DNA from: Pseudomonadota bacterium
Lineage (GTDB): Bacteria > Pseudomonadota > Alphaproteobacteria > Rhizobiales > Devosiaceae
Length of the DNA stretch: 40,433 nt
NCBI GenBank assembly: GCA_023393475.1
Contig: JAEWLC010000027.1
Location: 1-40,433 of the forward strand
Direction: 5' to 3'
The position numbers were made by a program, and so were the translations under genes. The notes below the pieces were generated by a model. That model searched no databases. It was not told where the DNA came from and saw only the letters and a list, made by a program, of their open reading frames with translations. Below, piece by piece: positions 26,700 through 34,814 of this stretch (the first letter of the stretch is position 1; the number at the start of each line of letters is the position of its first letter).

Positions 26700-29477
26700 A
26701 TGCAGGACGACCAGCAGCGACTTTCAGGAATGGTTCGCGACTTCAGGACGGCCGCATACGCGCAGGACAAGCCCCTCGTCGAACGCATAGACGCGGAGAT
26801 CAAGCGCGCGCTGGCCGAACCCAAGCCGAAGCGGGCCGCGCGGCCCCCGGTCAGCGAGGCCGGTTTTGCGCGGGCGGCATCAGGCGACAGGATCCGGGAG
26901 GAGTCGATTGCGCTGCGGCGGGGCCGGCCGGTGCTGGGAGTGACCAACGGCGCCGCGGTGCTGAAGGTCAAGGATCCCGAGAGCCGGGTCTGGATCGACC
27001 GGATCGGCGCCGCCGCCACGGCGCTGCGCAATGTCATTCCGTCCATAGGCCGCATCGAGCTCGACAACTATCTGGCGATGCCGGTTCTGGCGACCGGCTG
27101 GATGGTGCAGCCGGGGATCGTGGTGACCAACCGCCATGTCGCGCAGTTCTTCGCCGAGCGCGGTGCGGGCGGCTTCCGCTTCATGATGGGTGACGATCCG
27201 CGCCGGCCGATCGGGGTCAGCATCGACTTTCTCGAAGAGGTCGATTCCGCTGCGGAAGCGGAGTTCACCATCGACCAGATCCTCCATGTCGGCGGGCCGC
27301 GCGAGGCCGATGTCGCCTTGCTCAGGGTCGCCCCGGTGACCGGCACCGCCCTGCCCCCGGCGCTCGATATCGACGTGGCCGATCCGGTTGGCAAGACCGT
27401 GGCCGTCATCGGCTATCCGCAGGCCGACAGCCGCATCCCCGACCAGGCGCTGATGTTCTCGATCTTCGGTGAGGTCTTCGACCGGAAACGGCTGGCGCCG
27501 GGCTTCGTGAAATCGGTGATCGGGGCGGAGCTATCGCATGATTGCACGACGCTGGGAGGCAACTCGGGATCCCCGGTCGTCGAACTCGAACACGGCAAGG
27601 TGGTCGGGCTGCACAAGAGCGGGGTGTTCCTCGACAGCAACGGAGCTGTTGCGGCGGGCGCGCTCAGGGACATCGTCGACACGGCACGGCGCGGACCAAT
27701 GGTGGGCGTACGCGTGCCCGACGCCAAGCCACCGGCATCGGGGGAGCTGAAGGTGGCCGCCAACGAGGTCAGCGTCACCGTGCCGGTGACAATCACCGTG
27801 CGCATCGGCGAGACGACAGTCGCCCGCGTCGACACCGGCGCTTTCGTGCCGCCACCGGCGGGATCGGTGACCATGGCGGATGTCGAGGCGGCGGTGCCCG
27901 CGGCGCAGCAACTCCTCGCGGCCCGGCCCGACGTGGTGGCGGTCTATGCCGGGCTGCGCGTGACGGGCGGCAAGGTGACCGACGAGCCGGTGCTGGTGGT
28001 GGCGGTGACGGAGCGGCTGACGCCGGAGGTGCTGGCGCTGAAGGGCATGATTCCCATTCCCAACTCGATCGCGGGCGTGCCCACCGATGTTACCTTCGCG
28101 TCCATCGCAGACCAGCTCGGCCTCGTCGAGGACTGGTCGGATGTCGAGGCCGCCTGGGTGTCGCGCTACGTCGAGCGGCCCGCACTGAAGCTCGAGGCCG
28201 CGACGGCCGACGCCGTGACGCTTAGCGTCAGTCCCGATTGCGGCTGGCCGGTGCTGAAGACGTTCCTCTCCGGGGTCAGGAAAAGCCTGACCGTCGGCAT
28301 GTACGACTTCACGGCACCGCACATCCTCAAGGCCGTCGTCGATGCGACGAAGCCGGGCCAGCGCAGGCTGAAGCTGGTGCTGCAGGCTGGCGAGGACATC
28401 GGCGGTGTGGGGGCGAAGAAGGACGATGTCAGCGACATCGCCGCGCGCGACCAGCTGGCGAGCGCGCTCAAGCAACGCTTCCAGTTCTCCTGGGCCTCGG
28501 TGGCGAAGCCCTTCGGGCGGATCGGCAACCCGGAGGGCATTTTCGACTCCGCCTATCACATCAAGGTCGCCGTCAAGGACCATGCCTCATTCTGGCTTTC
28601 CTCGGGCAACTGGCAGAGTTCCAACCAGCCGCCGCTGGGCGAGCCGAGCACCGACCTCGGCACGCCAAACAAGCTGCTCAGCGGCTACAACCGCGAATGG
28701 CACGCCGTGGTGGAGGGCCCGAAGCTGGCCCAGCTCTACGAGGACCACCTGCTGCTCGACCTGAAGGAGGCCAAGAAGACGCAGAATGTCGAGGCCGCGC
28801 AGGGCGACGAGCCGTATGTCTGGGTGCCGGTCGAGTATTTTGTCGATCCCGACGACACGGTCGAAGCGCCGTATGTCCTGCGCAAGCCGATGACCATCGA
28901 CGGGCCGGTGCAGATCCACCCGCTGCTGACGCCGGACAACTACGCCAAGGTCGTCGCCGGGCTGATCGAGGGGGCCGAGCACCGGGTGCTGTTCCAGAAC
29001 CAGTCGCTGAAGCTCGCCGCCAACGATGGCGATGCCCCGCATTTCAAGCAGCTGGTCGATGCGCTTCTGCACAAGCAACAGGCCCCCGGGGTCGATGTGC
29101 GCATCATCTTCAGGCGCATCGGCGACGACCTGAGGAAGACGCTGACCCGGCTCAAGCTCAAGGGGTTCGACTTCGACAAGCTGAGGCTCAACGGCCGCTG
29201 CCACACCAAGGGGCTGATCATCGACAACAAGGTGGTGGTCCTCGGGAGCCACAACTGGACCAATTCCGGCACCAAGTTCAATCGCGACGCCAGCCTCGCG
29301 ATCTACCACTCACAGGCAGTCGCGTATTTCACCGACTTGTTCGAGGAGGACTGGCGGCGGGCCCGCGAACCTTCGGTCGACGAGAACCTGCCGTCACCGC
29401 GCATGGTCAACCCGCTGGATTCGGAGGCGCCGCCGCGCATGGTCCGTGTGCCGCTGCGCGACTGGGTGGCCCTCTAG
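26700..29477 (+). CDS. Trypsin-like serine protease fused to a two-HKD phospholipase D/nuclease domain
   Basis: A 925-residue cytoplasmic protein (no signal peptide). A helical N-terminus (1-45) precedes a chymotrypsin-fold protease at about 120-330, with His146 (VVTNRHVAQF), Asp204 (READVALLRV) and Ser289 (TLGGNSGSPVVE). A middle segment at 385-470 (VYAGLRVTGGKVTDEPVLVV, IPIPNSIAGVPTDV) resembles the accessory domain of NAL1-like bacterial proteases. A PLD module at about 505-885 follows with two complete HKD motifs: His620-Lys622-Asp627 then GNW, and His835-Lys837-Asp842 then GSHNWTNSG. All catalytic residues of both enzymes are present. ATG 26700 has GGGTGAG nearby; TTG 26688 is possible. 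It stands alone between unrelated genes. A conflict or stress-response effector is a reasonable guess, not a demonstrated role. Confidence 0.9.
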   Translation: MQDDQQRLSGMVRDFRTAAYAQDKPLVERIDAEIKRALAEPKPKRAARPPVSEAGFARAASGDRIREESIALRRGRPVLGVTNGAAVLKVKDPESRVWIDRIGAAATALRNVIPSIGRIELDNYLAMPVLATGWMVQPGIVVTNRHVAQFFAERGAGGFRFMMGDDPRRPIGVSIDFLEEVDSAAEAEFTIDQILHVGGPREADVALLRVAPVTGTALPPALDIDVADPVGKTVAVIGYPQADSRIPDQALMFSIFGEVFDRKRLAPGFVKSVIGAELSHDCTTLGGNSGSPVVELEHGKVVGLHKSGVFLDSNGAVAAGALRDIVDTARRGPMVGVRVPDAKPPASGELKVAANEVSVTVPVTITVRIGETTVARVDTGAFVPPPAGSVTMADVEAAVPAAQQLLAARPDVVAVYAGLRVTGGKVTDEPVLVVAVTERLTPEVLALKGMIPIPNSIAGVPTDVTFASIADQLGLVEDWSDVEAAWVSRYVERPALKLEAATADAVTLSVSPDCGWPVLKTFLSGVRKSLTVGMYDFTAPHILKAVVDATKPGQRRLKLVLQAGEDIGGVGAKKDDVSDIAARDQLASALKQRFQFSWASVAKPFGRIGNPEGIFDSAYHIKVAVKDHASFWLSSGNWQSSNQPPLGEPSTDLGTPNKLLSGYNREWHAVVEGPKLAQLYEDHLLLDLKEAKKTQNVEAAQGDEPYVWVPVEYFVDPDDTVEAPYVLRKPMTIDGPVQIHPLLTPDNYAKVVAGLIEGAEHRVLFQNQSLKLAANDGDAPHFKQLVDALLHKQQAPGVDVRIIFRRIGDDLRKTLTRLKLKGFDFDKLRLNGRCHTKGLIIDNKVVVLGSHNWTNSGTKFNRDASLAIYHSQAVAYFTDLFEEDWRRAREPSVDENLPSPRMVNPLDSEAPPRMVRVPLRDWVAL

Positions 29478-29581
29478 CACCCACGTCGCCCTGAGGCGGA
29501 TTGACCCTGCCCGTCCTTCGGGGTTGATCGTGACGGCTCGCTCGACCAGTCTCCCGCTCCCCAGTGAAAAGGAGTCGGCGC

Positions 29582-30550
29582 ATGGCCATCGCGATCATCT
29601 CAGGCACGGGATTCCTCGGTACCGCCACTGCCAGACGGCTGTGCGAGCGCGGGCAGGACGTCCTCGTCGTCGCCCGCGGGCAGAGCCCGGTGAATCTTGC
29701 GGACGGGGTGAAATTCGAGGCCGCTGATCGCATGGACAGCGGGCGGATCGCCGAGCTGCTGAAGGCCAACGGCGTCACCGCGGTCATCGACATCTTCGCC
29801 CTCAGCCTCAGGAACGCCGAACCTGTGATCGAGGCCGCCGCCACGGCCGGCGCGCGCTACATCCTCGTCAGCTCGACCGATGTCTATTCCAACTACGGGG
29901 GCCTGCTGAAGAAGGAGACGCCGCCGATCCGGCCCGAGCCGGCGACCGAGGATTCGCCGCTGCGCACCCTGCGCTACCCCTATCGCGGCAACGACCGGCG
30001 GCCGGCCGGGGTCGAGGACGACCTGTTCGAGAACTACGACAAGATCCCGATCGAGGAATTCGCCCTCGCCCACGGCGCCCCGGAGGCGACGGTGATGCGG
30101 CTGCCGATGATCTTCGGGCCCGACGACAAGCAGCATCGCTTTGCCTGGGCGATCAAGGGCGCGACCAAGGGCGAGCCGTTCAAGCTCGATCGTCGCGGCG
30201 CGCAATGGCTCAACTCCTACGCCTATATCGACGATGTCGCCGAAGCGCTGGCGCTCGCCGCCGTTTCGCCCGAGGCGGCGGGGCGCATCTACAATGTCTC
30301 GCAGCCGTTCGTGCGCACCCAGGCCGACTGGGCCCGCACCATCCTCACGCTCATGGGCCTCGACAGCGAGATCGTGCTGGTCGATCCCGAGGCCAACGGC
30401 GTGCTGTCGGACCGCGCCGAGGCCAGCGACCTCAGCTACCCGCTGACCCTCGACTCCCAACGCATCCGCGACGAACTCGGCTATCGCGAGATCGTGCCGG
30501 AAGAGCAGGCACTGCGGCGGACGATCGAGTGGGAGCTGGCGCAGGGGTAA
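29582..30550 (+). CDS. NAD-dependent epimerase/dehydratase family protein
   Basis: A 322-residue extended-SDR protein. The Rossmann motif ISGTGFLGTATARRL is at 6-20 (Gly-x-x-Gly-x-x-Gly pattern). SSTDVYSNYGG near 97-107 carries the usual Ser/Thr. The classic Tyr-x-x-x-Lys is not found; instead ENYDKIPIEEF gives Tyr152-Asp-Lys154, a pattern of an uncharacterised subfamily. MRLPMIFGPDD and YAYIDDVAEALALA are typical substrate-domain segments. ATG 29582 is preceded by AAGGAG. The substrate (nucleotide sugar or other) cannot be told. It is followed by a type B repeat. Confidence 0.88.
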   Translation: MAIAIISGTGFLGTATARRLCERGQDVLVVARGQSPVNLADGVKFEAADRMDSGRIAELLKANGVTAVIDIFALSLRNAEPVIEAAATAGARYILVSSTDVYSNYGGLLKKETPPIRPEPATEDSPLRTLRYPYRGNDRRPAGVEDDLFENYDKIPIEEFALAHGAPEATVMRLPMIFGPDDKQHRFAWAIKGATKGEPFKLDRRGAQWLNSYAYIDDVAEALALAAVSPEAAGRIYNVSQPFVRTQADWARTILTLMGLDSEIVLVDPEANGVLSDRAEASDLSYPLTLDSQRIRDELGYREIVPEEQALRRTIEWELAQG

Positions 30551-30580
30551 GCGAACCCGGCGTCTGCGACAAACACTCGA

Positions 30581-30659
30581 TGTCATCCCTGCGAAGGCAG
30601 GGATCCATTTCACGGTCTGCGTCAGCGAGAGTTGGATCCCAGCCTTCGCTGGGATGACA
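30581..30659. repeat. Type B palindromic intergenic repeat, complete copy
   Basis: TGTCATCCCTGCGAAGGCAG and its mirrored right arm (CCCAGCCTTCGCTGGGATGA then CA) enclose a central part of about 30 bases. Each arm also has its own small hairpin (CCCTGCGAAGGCAGGG; CCCAGCCTTCGCTGGG). It lies between the epimerase gene and the XRE-cupin promoter. Confidence 0.85.
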
Positions 30660-30726
30660 GCCGGCGGGCGGGATGTATCCAGCACATGCCACCCCAACGG
30701 AATCCGTTGACTCCTCCCTCGGCTTC

Positions 30727-30741
30727 TTTAGTGTCGCTAAA
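30727..30741. promoter_or_regulatory. Palindromic operator candidate of the XRE-cupin gene
   Basis: TTTAG and CTAAA flank TGTCG, a perfect five-base inverted repeat in an AT-rich spot, 15 bases upstream of the likely GTG start at 30757. This placement fits autoregulation by the HTH protein encoded next. Its right arm runs into TAAAATTAAG, which could serve as a -10 region. The site would be inside the coding sequence if the ATG at 30673 were used, which argues for the later start. Confidence 0.5.
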
Positions 30742-30756
30742 ATTAAGAGAGCCTCC

Positions 30757-31365
30757 GTGTCAGTCCTCAAGTTTGTGAAGCGTTCCGAGCCGGCCGAGTT
30801 GGCCACACCGATCGATCCCACACTCGGATCGCGGTTGAAGGAGCGTCGCAAGGCGCTGGGCAAGACGCAGCAGCAGGTGGCCGACGAGGCCAGCCTCACC
30901 ATCGGATTCATCAGCCAGATCGAGCGCGGCATCTCCACGCCGTCGCTGGCGTCGCTCTACAACCTGGCCAAGGCGCTCGAGACCACGGTCGACCAGTTCG
31001 TGTCGAAAGTGCCGGCCCGCCAGCACAGCGTCGTCAGCCATTCAGGCCAGCGCCAGACCTACAAGGTCGGCGGCACGTCGCGGTACTACGAGTTCCTCGA
31101 GCGCGGCTTCGCCGATGCCAAGCTCAATGCCTGCCTCAGCCACGTTCCGCCCGGCCACGCCTCGGAGATGATGAGCCACGAGGGCGAGGACTTCGTCTAT
31201 CTCGTCGCCGGCGAGATGCTCTACGAGGTCGATGGCGTCGAGTACCGGCTCGGACCCGGCGATACGCTGCATTTCGACAGCCGCAAGCCGCACCGCGGCA
31301 CCAATGTCGGCGCTGATACGGCGATCGAGCTCTGGGTCGGCACCATGAGGCTGTTCCCCGAATGA
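30757..31365 (+). CDS. XRE-cupin transcriptional regulator
   Basis: 202 residues: a lambda-repressor-like HTH at 24-80 (LGSRLKERRKALGKTQQQVA with SLTIGFISQIERGISTPSLA), then a cupin domain at about 125-195 (HEGEDFVYLVAGEMLYEV, and GPGDTLHFDSRKPHRG). Regulators of this kind sense small metabolites through the cupin barrel and usually repress transport or catabolic genes. GTG 30757 with AAGAGAG upstream is preferred; ATG 30673 would add about 28 residues derived from repeat-flanking DNA and cover the palindrome. The stop overlaps the ATG of the GAF gene (ATGA), tying the regulator to the peptide transporter operon. Confidence 0.92.
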   Translation: MSVLKFVKRSEPAELATPIDPTLGSRLKERRKALGKTQQQVADEASLTIGFISQIERGISTPSLASLYNLAKALETTVDQFVSKVPARQHSVVSHSGQRQTYKVGGTSRYYEFLERGFADAKLNACLSHVPPGHASEMMSHEGEDFVYLVAGEMLYEVDGVEYRLGPGDTLHFDSRKPHRGTNVGADTAIELWVGTMRLFPE

Positions 31366-31880
31366 GCCCGATCGGTCCGTACATCGCTAGCAGGCTCACC
31401 TACGCACTGGCAGATGGCGCCGAGTCGCTGTTTGGCGTCCTCTCCGCGCTCTTCACCTCCGTGCCGGGCGTGCGGACGGCGACCTTCATCGCAGTTGCGC
31501 CGGACAGGACGGTCACGCACCGCATCGGCACGTCCAACCCCGTCGATTTCCCCATCGGCAATGTCGATCCGGTGAACGACAGCCTGTGGAACCGCAGCAT
31601 GCTGGATGACCAGCAGCCGCTGATCGGCAACGACACACCGGGCATGGTGGCCTTCCTCGGCGAGGAGGCTTCGGGCCTTGTCGCCATGGGCTACGGCGCC
31701 TGCTCTTGTTTCCCCATCGTGATCGCGGGTGAGACCCGCGGCGTCGTGGCGCTGCTCGGCGATGCCGGCATCTTCACGGCGGACGCTTTGGCCGAGATCG
31801 ACACGCTTCTACCCATCGCTGCGCTGACCTTCACCTTCGAGGGGATCAGTAACCTGACCCCTGAGGCCAGCGGGAGATAA
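31362..31880 (+). CDS. GAF domain-like sensor protein
   Basis: 172 residues forming essentially one GAF-type ligand-binding domain: VPGVRTATFIAVAPDRTVTH, RIGTSNPVDFPIGNVDPVND, PLIGNDTPGMVAFLGEEASG, and the C-terminal PIVIAGETRGVVALLGDAG. There is no HTH, kinase or cyclase output domain. It overlaps the XRE-cupin gene by four bases and precedes the dipeptide-type binding protein gene by 48 bases. It may bind a ligand that modulates the regulator or transporter (inference). The fold assignment is moderately sure, the role unknown. Confidence 0.82.
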   Translation: MSPIGPYIASRLTYALADGAESLFGVLSALFTSVPGVRTATFIAVAPDRTVTHRIGTSNPVDFPIGNVDPVNDSLWNRSMLDDQQPLIGNDTPGMVAFLGEEASGLVAMGYGACSCFPIVIAGETRGVVALLGDAGIFTADALAEIDTLLPIAALTFTFEGISNLTPEASGR

Positions 31881-31886
31881 CGACTA

Positions 31887-31905
31887 CCCGGCGGCCTCCG
31901 CCGGG
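31887..31905 (+). other. Intercistronic hairpin before the binding-protein gene
   Basis: CCCGGCGG and CCGCCGGG form an eight-base-pair stem with a three-base loop (CCT), six bases after the GAF gene stop. No T-run follows. It may protect the 5' end of a processed binding-protein mRNA or partly terminate upstream transcripts. Confidence 0.45.
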
Positions 31906-31928
31906 CGACTTCAACCAGGGAGACTGTC

Positions 31929-33539
31929 ATGCGTTTGTTCAAGACGCTTATGGCGGTCGCCGTCGGCGCGGTGATGACCGCGTCCGGCGCGATTGCCGAA
32001 ACACCCAAGAATACCCTCGTCATCGCAGACGCGATCGACGACATCATCACGCTCGACCCGGCCGAAGTGTCGGAAGTCGGCGGCGTGCTCGCCAGCCAGC
32101 AGATCTACCAGCCGCTGGTCAGCTTCGACCCGGCCGATCCGACCAAGATCACCGGCGTCCTCGCCGAGAGCTGGACGGTGTCGGAAGACGGCAAGACCTT
32201 CACCTTCAAGATGAACCCGAACGCCAAGTTCGCCTCGGGTAATCCGGTGACGGCCGCCGACGCCGAATACTCGCTGCAGCGCGTCATCCTGCTCGATAGC
32301 CGTATCTCGTTCATCCTCACCCAGTTCGGCCTGAACAAGGACAACGTGGCGGAGAACATCAAGGCGATCGACCCGCAGACCCTGCAGCTCGTTGTCGACC
32401 AGAAGTACGCCCCGAGCTTCGTGCTCTACGTGCTCTCCTCGTTCACCGGCGGCATCGTCGACTCGGCCATCGTCAAGCAGCACGAAGGCACCAAGGAAGA
32501 CGGCACCAACGACTACGGCAATGCCTGGCTGAAGGCTGAGAATTCGGCCGGCTCGGGCCCGTATGTGCTGACCAAGTGGGATCCGAAGGTTTCGATCCTG
32601 CTGTCGCGCAACGAAAACTACTGGGGCACCGCCCCGGGCGTCGATCGCGTGTTCCTGCAGCACATGCCGGAATCGGCGACGCAGCGTCTCGCGCTCGAAA
32701 AGGGTGACATCGACATCGCCAACAAGCTCGGCCCCGACGATATCGGCGCCATTGCCGGCAATGCCGACATCCAGGTGCAGGAGGGCGTCTCCTCCACGAT
32801 GTACTATTTCGGCCTCAACGTTCGTAACGAAGCGCTGAGCAACCCGAAGGTCGTCGAAGCCATCAAGTATGGCGTCGATTACCAGGGCATCGCCGACACC
32901 ATCGGCAAAGGCACCATCAAGGTGCACCAGACCATGATCCCGGACGGGTTCCTGGGCGGTGGCATCGACTACAACCCCTACTCGCTCGATATCGAGAAGG
33001 CCAAGGCGCTGATCGCCGAGTCCGGCGTCGCGACGCCGATCAAGCTCGCGACCGTCGTCTGGAACGTGCCGCCTTATCCCGACTACGCCCAGGCCGTGCA
33101 GGCCACGCTGAGCCAGATCGGCGTCGACCTCGACCTGCAGGTCGTCGACGGCGGCCCCTGGCTGGACCGCTATCGCTCGCACGATCTCGACATCTGGTTC
33201 GGCCTCTGGGGCCCGGACTATCCCGATCCGCACTCGAACGCCAAGGCGTTCGGCAACCACGATCCGTCGGATCCGGATGGCACCAAGGGCAACCTCGCCG
33301 ACCGCTTCGGCTGGAACTCGGGCAAGGTCTCCGACCTCGTCAACCAGGCCGTGCAGGAGCAGGACGTCGACAAGCGCAAGGCGCTCTACGACGAGGCCCA
33401 GCGCCTCCACACCGACACCTCGCCGTTCGTGTTCATGTTCCAGGACAGCCGCAAGGTTGCCATGCGCTCGGACGTCAAGGGCGTGGTCCTCGGCATCACC
33501 TTCTCCGACGACCGCTACGGCGGCGTGACGAAGGAATAA
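31929..33539 (+). CDS. Dipeptide/oligopeptide-type ABC transporter substrate-binding protein
   Basis: A 536-residue periplasmic binding protein of family 5 (DppA/OppA). The signal peptide MRLFKTLMAVAVGAVMTASG ends in AIA/E. Family-5 features: LDPAEVSEVGGVLASQQIYQ, PLVSFDPADPTKITGVLAES and WTVSEDGKTFTFKM near the N-terminus, SGPYVLTKWDPKVSILLSRN, ENYW, and a C-terminal YDEAQRLHTDTSPFVFMFQD. Codon use is strongly biased (for example CGT for Arg, GGC for Gly), suggesting high expression. ATG 31929 has GGGAG upstream. The ligand may be a peptide, an opine or another small solute; the family is broad. Confidence 0.95.
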   Translation: MRLFKTLMAVAVGAVMTASGAIAETPKNTLVIADAIDDIITLDPAEVSEVGGVLASQQIYQPLVSFDPADPTKITGVLAESWTVSEDGKTFTFKMNPNAKFASGNPVTAADAEYSLQRVILLDSRISFILTQFGLNKDNVAENIKAIDPQTLQLVVDQKYAPSFVLYVLSSFTGGIVDSAIVKQHEGTKEDGTNDYGNAWLKAENSAGSGPYVLTKWDPKVSILLSRNENYWGTAPGVDRVFLQHMPESATQRLALEKGDIDIANKLGPDDIGAIAGNADIQVQEGVSSTMYYFGLNVRNEALSNPKVVEAIKYGVDYQGIADTIGKGTIKVHQTMIPDGFLGGGIDYNPYSLDIEKAKALIAESGVATPIKLATVVWNVPPYPDYAQAVQATLSQIGVDLDLQVVDGGPWLDRYRSHDLDIWFGLWGPDYPDPHSNAKAFGNHDPSDPDGTKGNLADRFGWNSGKVSDLVNQAVQEQDVDKRKALYDEAQRLHTDTSPFVFMFQDSRKVAMRSDVKGVVLGITFSDDRYGGVTKE

Positions 33540-33545
33540 CAACGA

Positions 33546-33570
33546 GGCCGGCGGTCCGCCGCCGGCCTTT
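33546..33570 (+). terminator. Hairpin after the binding-protein gene (terminator or attenuator)
   Basis: GGCCGGCGG and CCGCCGGCC form a nine-base-pair stem with the loop TCCG, followed by TTTCCTCTTCTT. It starts six bases after the stop codon at 33539. Partial termination here would give more binding protein than permeases, as is common in such operons. Confidence 0.55.
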
Positions 33571-33580
33571 CCTCTTCTTG

Positions 33581-33733
33581 CCTTCTCCCCTTGTGGGAGA
33601 AGATGGCGCGAAGCGCCGTATGAGGGGTTCGCAACCAAGGGTTGCGCGTCCGGAGCGAATGCGACGGGCGACCAGTTCGCGGAGAGAACCCCTCATCCGC
33701 CCTTCGGGCACCCTCTCCCACAAGGGGAGAAGG
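33581..33733. repeat. Type C palindromic repeat with long inverted arms
   Basis: The left arm CCTTCTCCCCTTGTGGGAGA through TGAGGGGTTC is mirrored by GAACCCCTCATCCGCCCTTC through CCACAAGGGGAGAAGG. The arms are about 50 bases each, around a centre of about 50 bases. It fills the space between the binding-protein hairpin and the first permease gene. It belongs to the family seen at 10161 and 18117, here in the opposite arm order. Confidence 0.85.
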
Positions 33734-33770
33734 TGACACCCGACAGATCGAAGTCAAAGGCCTGTATCGC

Positions 33771-34814
33771 TTGAGCGTATCCAACCGCCCACTCCGCCTG
33801 TTCATCGCCATCGGCTCGTGGCTGCTGACCGTGGCCATCACGCTCGTCGGCCTTGCCGCGCTCACCTTCTTCATCGGCCGCGTGCTGCCGATCGATCCGG
33901 TGCTCTCGATCGTGGGCGAGAAGGCGACGCCGGAGGTCTATCAAAAGGTCTATCTCGAGCTCGGGCTCGACAAGCCGCTGTGGCAGCAGTTCGTCGAGTA
34001 TGTGTCGAAGCTCCTGCGCGGTGACTTCGGCACCTCGTTCTCGACCTCGCGGCCGGTGCTCACCGACCTCATCAATTTCTTCCCCGCAACGCTCGAGCTG
34101 GCCACCATCGGCCTCGTCATCGGCGTGGTGCTCGGCGTGCCGATGGGTGTCGCCTCGGCCTACTGGCACGAGAAGTGGCCCGACCATGTGCTGCGCGTCA
34201 TCGGGCTCGTCGGCTATTCGGTGCCGATCTTCTGGCTCGGCCTCGTCGGGCTGTTCGTCTTCTATTACCTGCTCGACTGGGTGTCCGGGCCGGGCCAGCT
34301 CGATGTGTTCTTCGTCGGGATCGTCGACCGGGTCACGGGCTCGATCCTCATTGACTCGGCGATTGCGGGCGAGTGGGAGATCTTCGGCAACGCCATCAGC
34401 CACATGATCCTGCCGGCGCTGCTGCTCGGCTATTACAGCCTCGCCTATATCTCGCGCATGACGCGCTCGGTGATGCTCGATCAGTTGAGCCGCGAGTATG
34501 TCCTCACCGCGCGCCTCAAGGGCGCCAGTGAGTTCGAAGTCGTCGCACGGCACGCGCTGCGCAATGCGGCGATCCCGCTCGTGACCGTTATCGCGCTGAG
34601 CTATGGCGGGTTACTCGAGGGCTCGGTGCTGGTCGAGACCATCTTCTCGTGGCCGGGCATCGGCAACTATATCTATTCGTCGCTGTTTGCGGCCGACATG
34701 AATGCCGTGCTTGGCGGCACGCTGCTGGTCGGCATTGTGTTCGTGCTGCTGAACATGCTGAGCGACGTGCTCTACCGCGTCCTAGACCCCAGATCCCGGG
34801 AGCTCCGCCGATGA
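33771..34814 (+). CDS. Dipeptide-type ABC transporter permease (DppB type)
   Basis: A 347-residue inner-membrane permease. The chosen start is TTG 33771 (MSVSNRPLRLFIAIGSWLLT), with AAAGG ten bases upstream. Upstream codons lie in the type C repeat and carry no family similarity. First helix IGSWLLTVAITLVGLAALTF, then RVLPIDPVLSIVGEKATPEV, LGLDKPLWQQFVEYV and LRGDFGTSFSTSRPV, all typical of DppB/OppB. The EAA loop is EYVLTARLKGASEFEVVARH, then ALRNAAIPLV. An insert near 185-210 (DWVSGPGQLDVFFVGIVDRV) extends a periplasmic loop. The stop overlaps the next ATG (ATGA). Confidence 0.93.
   Translation: MSVSNRPLRLFIAIGSWLLTVAITLVGLAALTFFIGRVLPIDPVLSIVGEKATPEVYQKVYLELGLDKPLWQQFVEYVSKLLRGDFGTSFSTSRPVLTDLINFFPATLELATIGLVIGVVLGVPMGVASAYWHEKWPDHVLRVIGLVGYSVPIFWLGLVGLFVFYYLLDWVSGPGQLDVFFVGIVDRVTGSILIDSAIAGEWEIFGNAISHMILPALLLGYYSLAYISRMTRSVMLDQLSREYVLTARLKGASEFEVVARHALRNAAIPLVTVIALSYGGLLEGSVLVETIFSWPGIGNYIYSSLFAADMNAVLGGTLLVGIVFVLLNMLSDVLYRVLDPRSRELRR

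Noticed and set aside
26688..26702. TTG 26688 as the start of the protease-PLD gene
   Set aside because: ATG 26700 is a stronger codon with a GGGTGAG sequence before it, and the extra four residues add nothing recognisable. The TTG remains possible.
30707..30743. TTGACT and TAAAAT as a sigma-70 promoter for the XRE-cupin gene
   Set aside because: The spacing of 25 bases is far too long for a normal promoter, so I did not call it.
31911..33638. A 575-codon minus-strand frame opposite the peptide-binding protein gene
   Set aside because: It is the antisense shadow of a strongly codon-biased gene and starts inside a repeat element.
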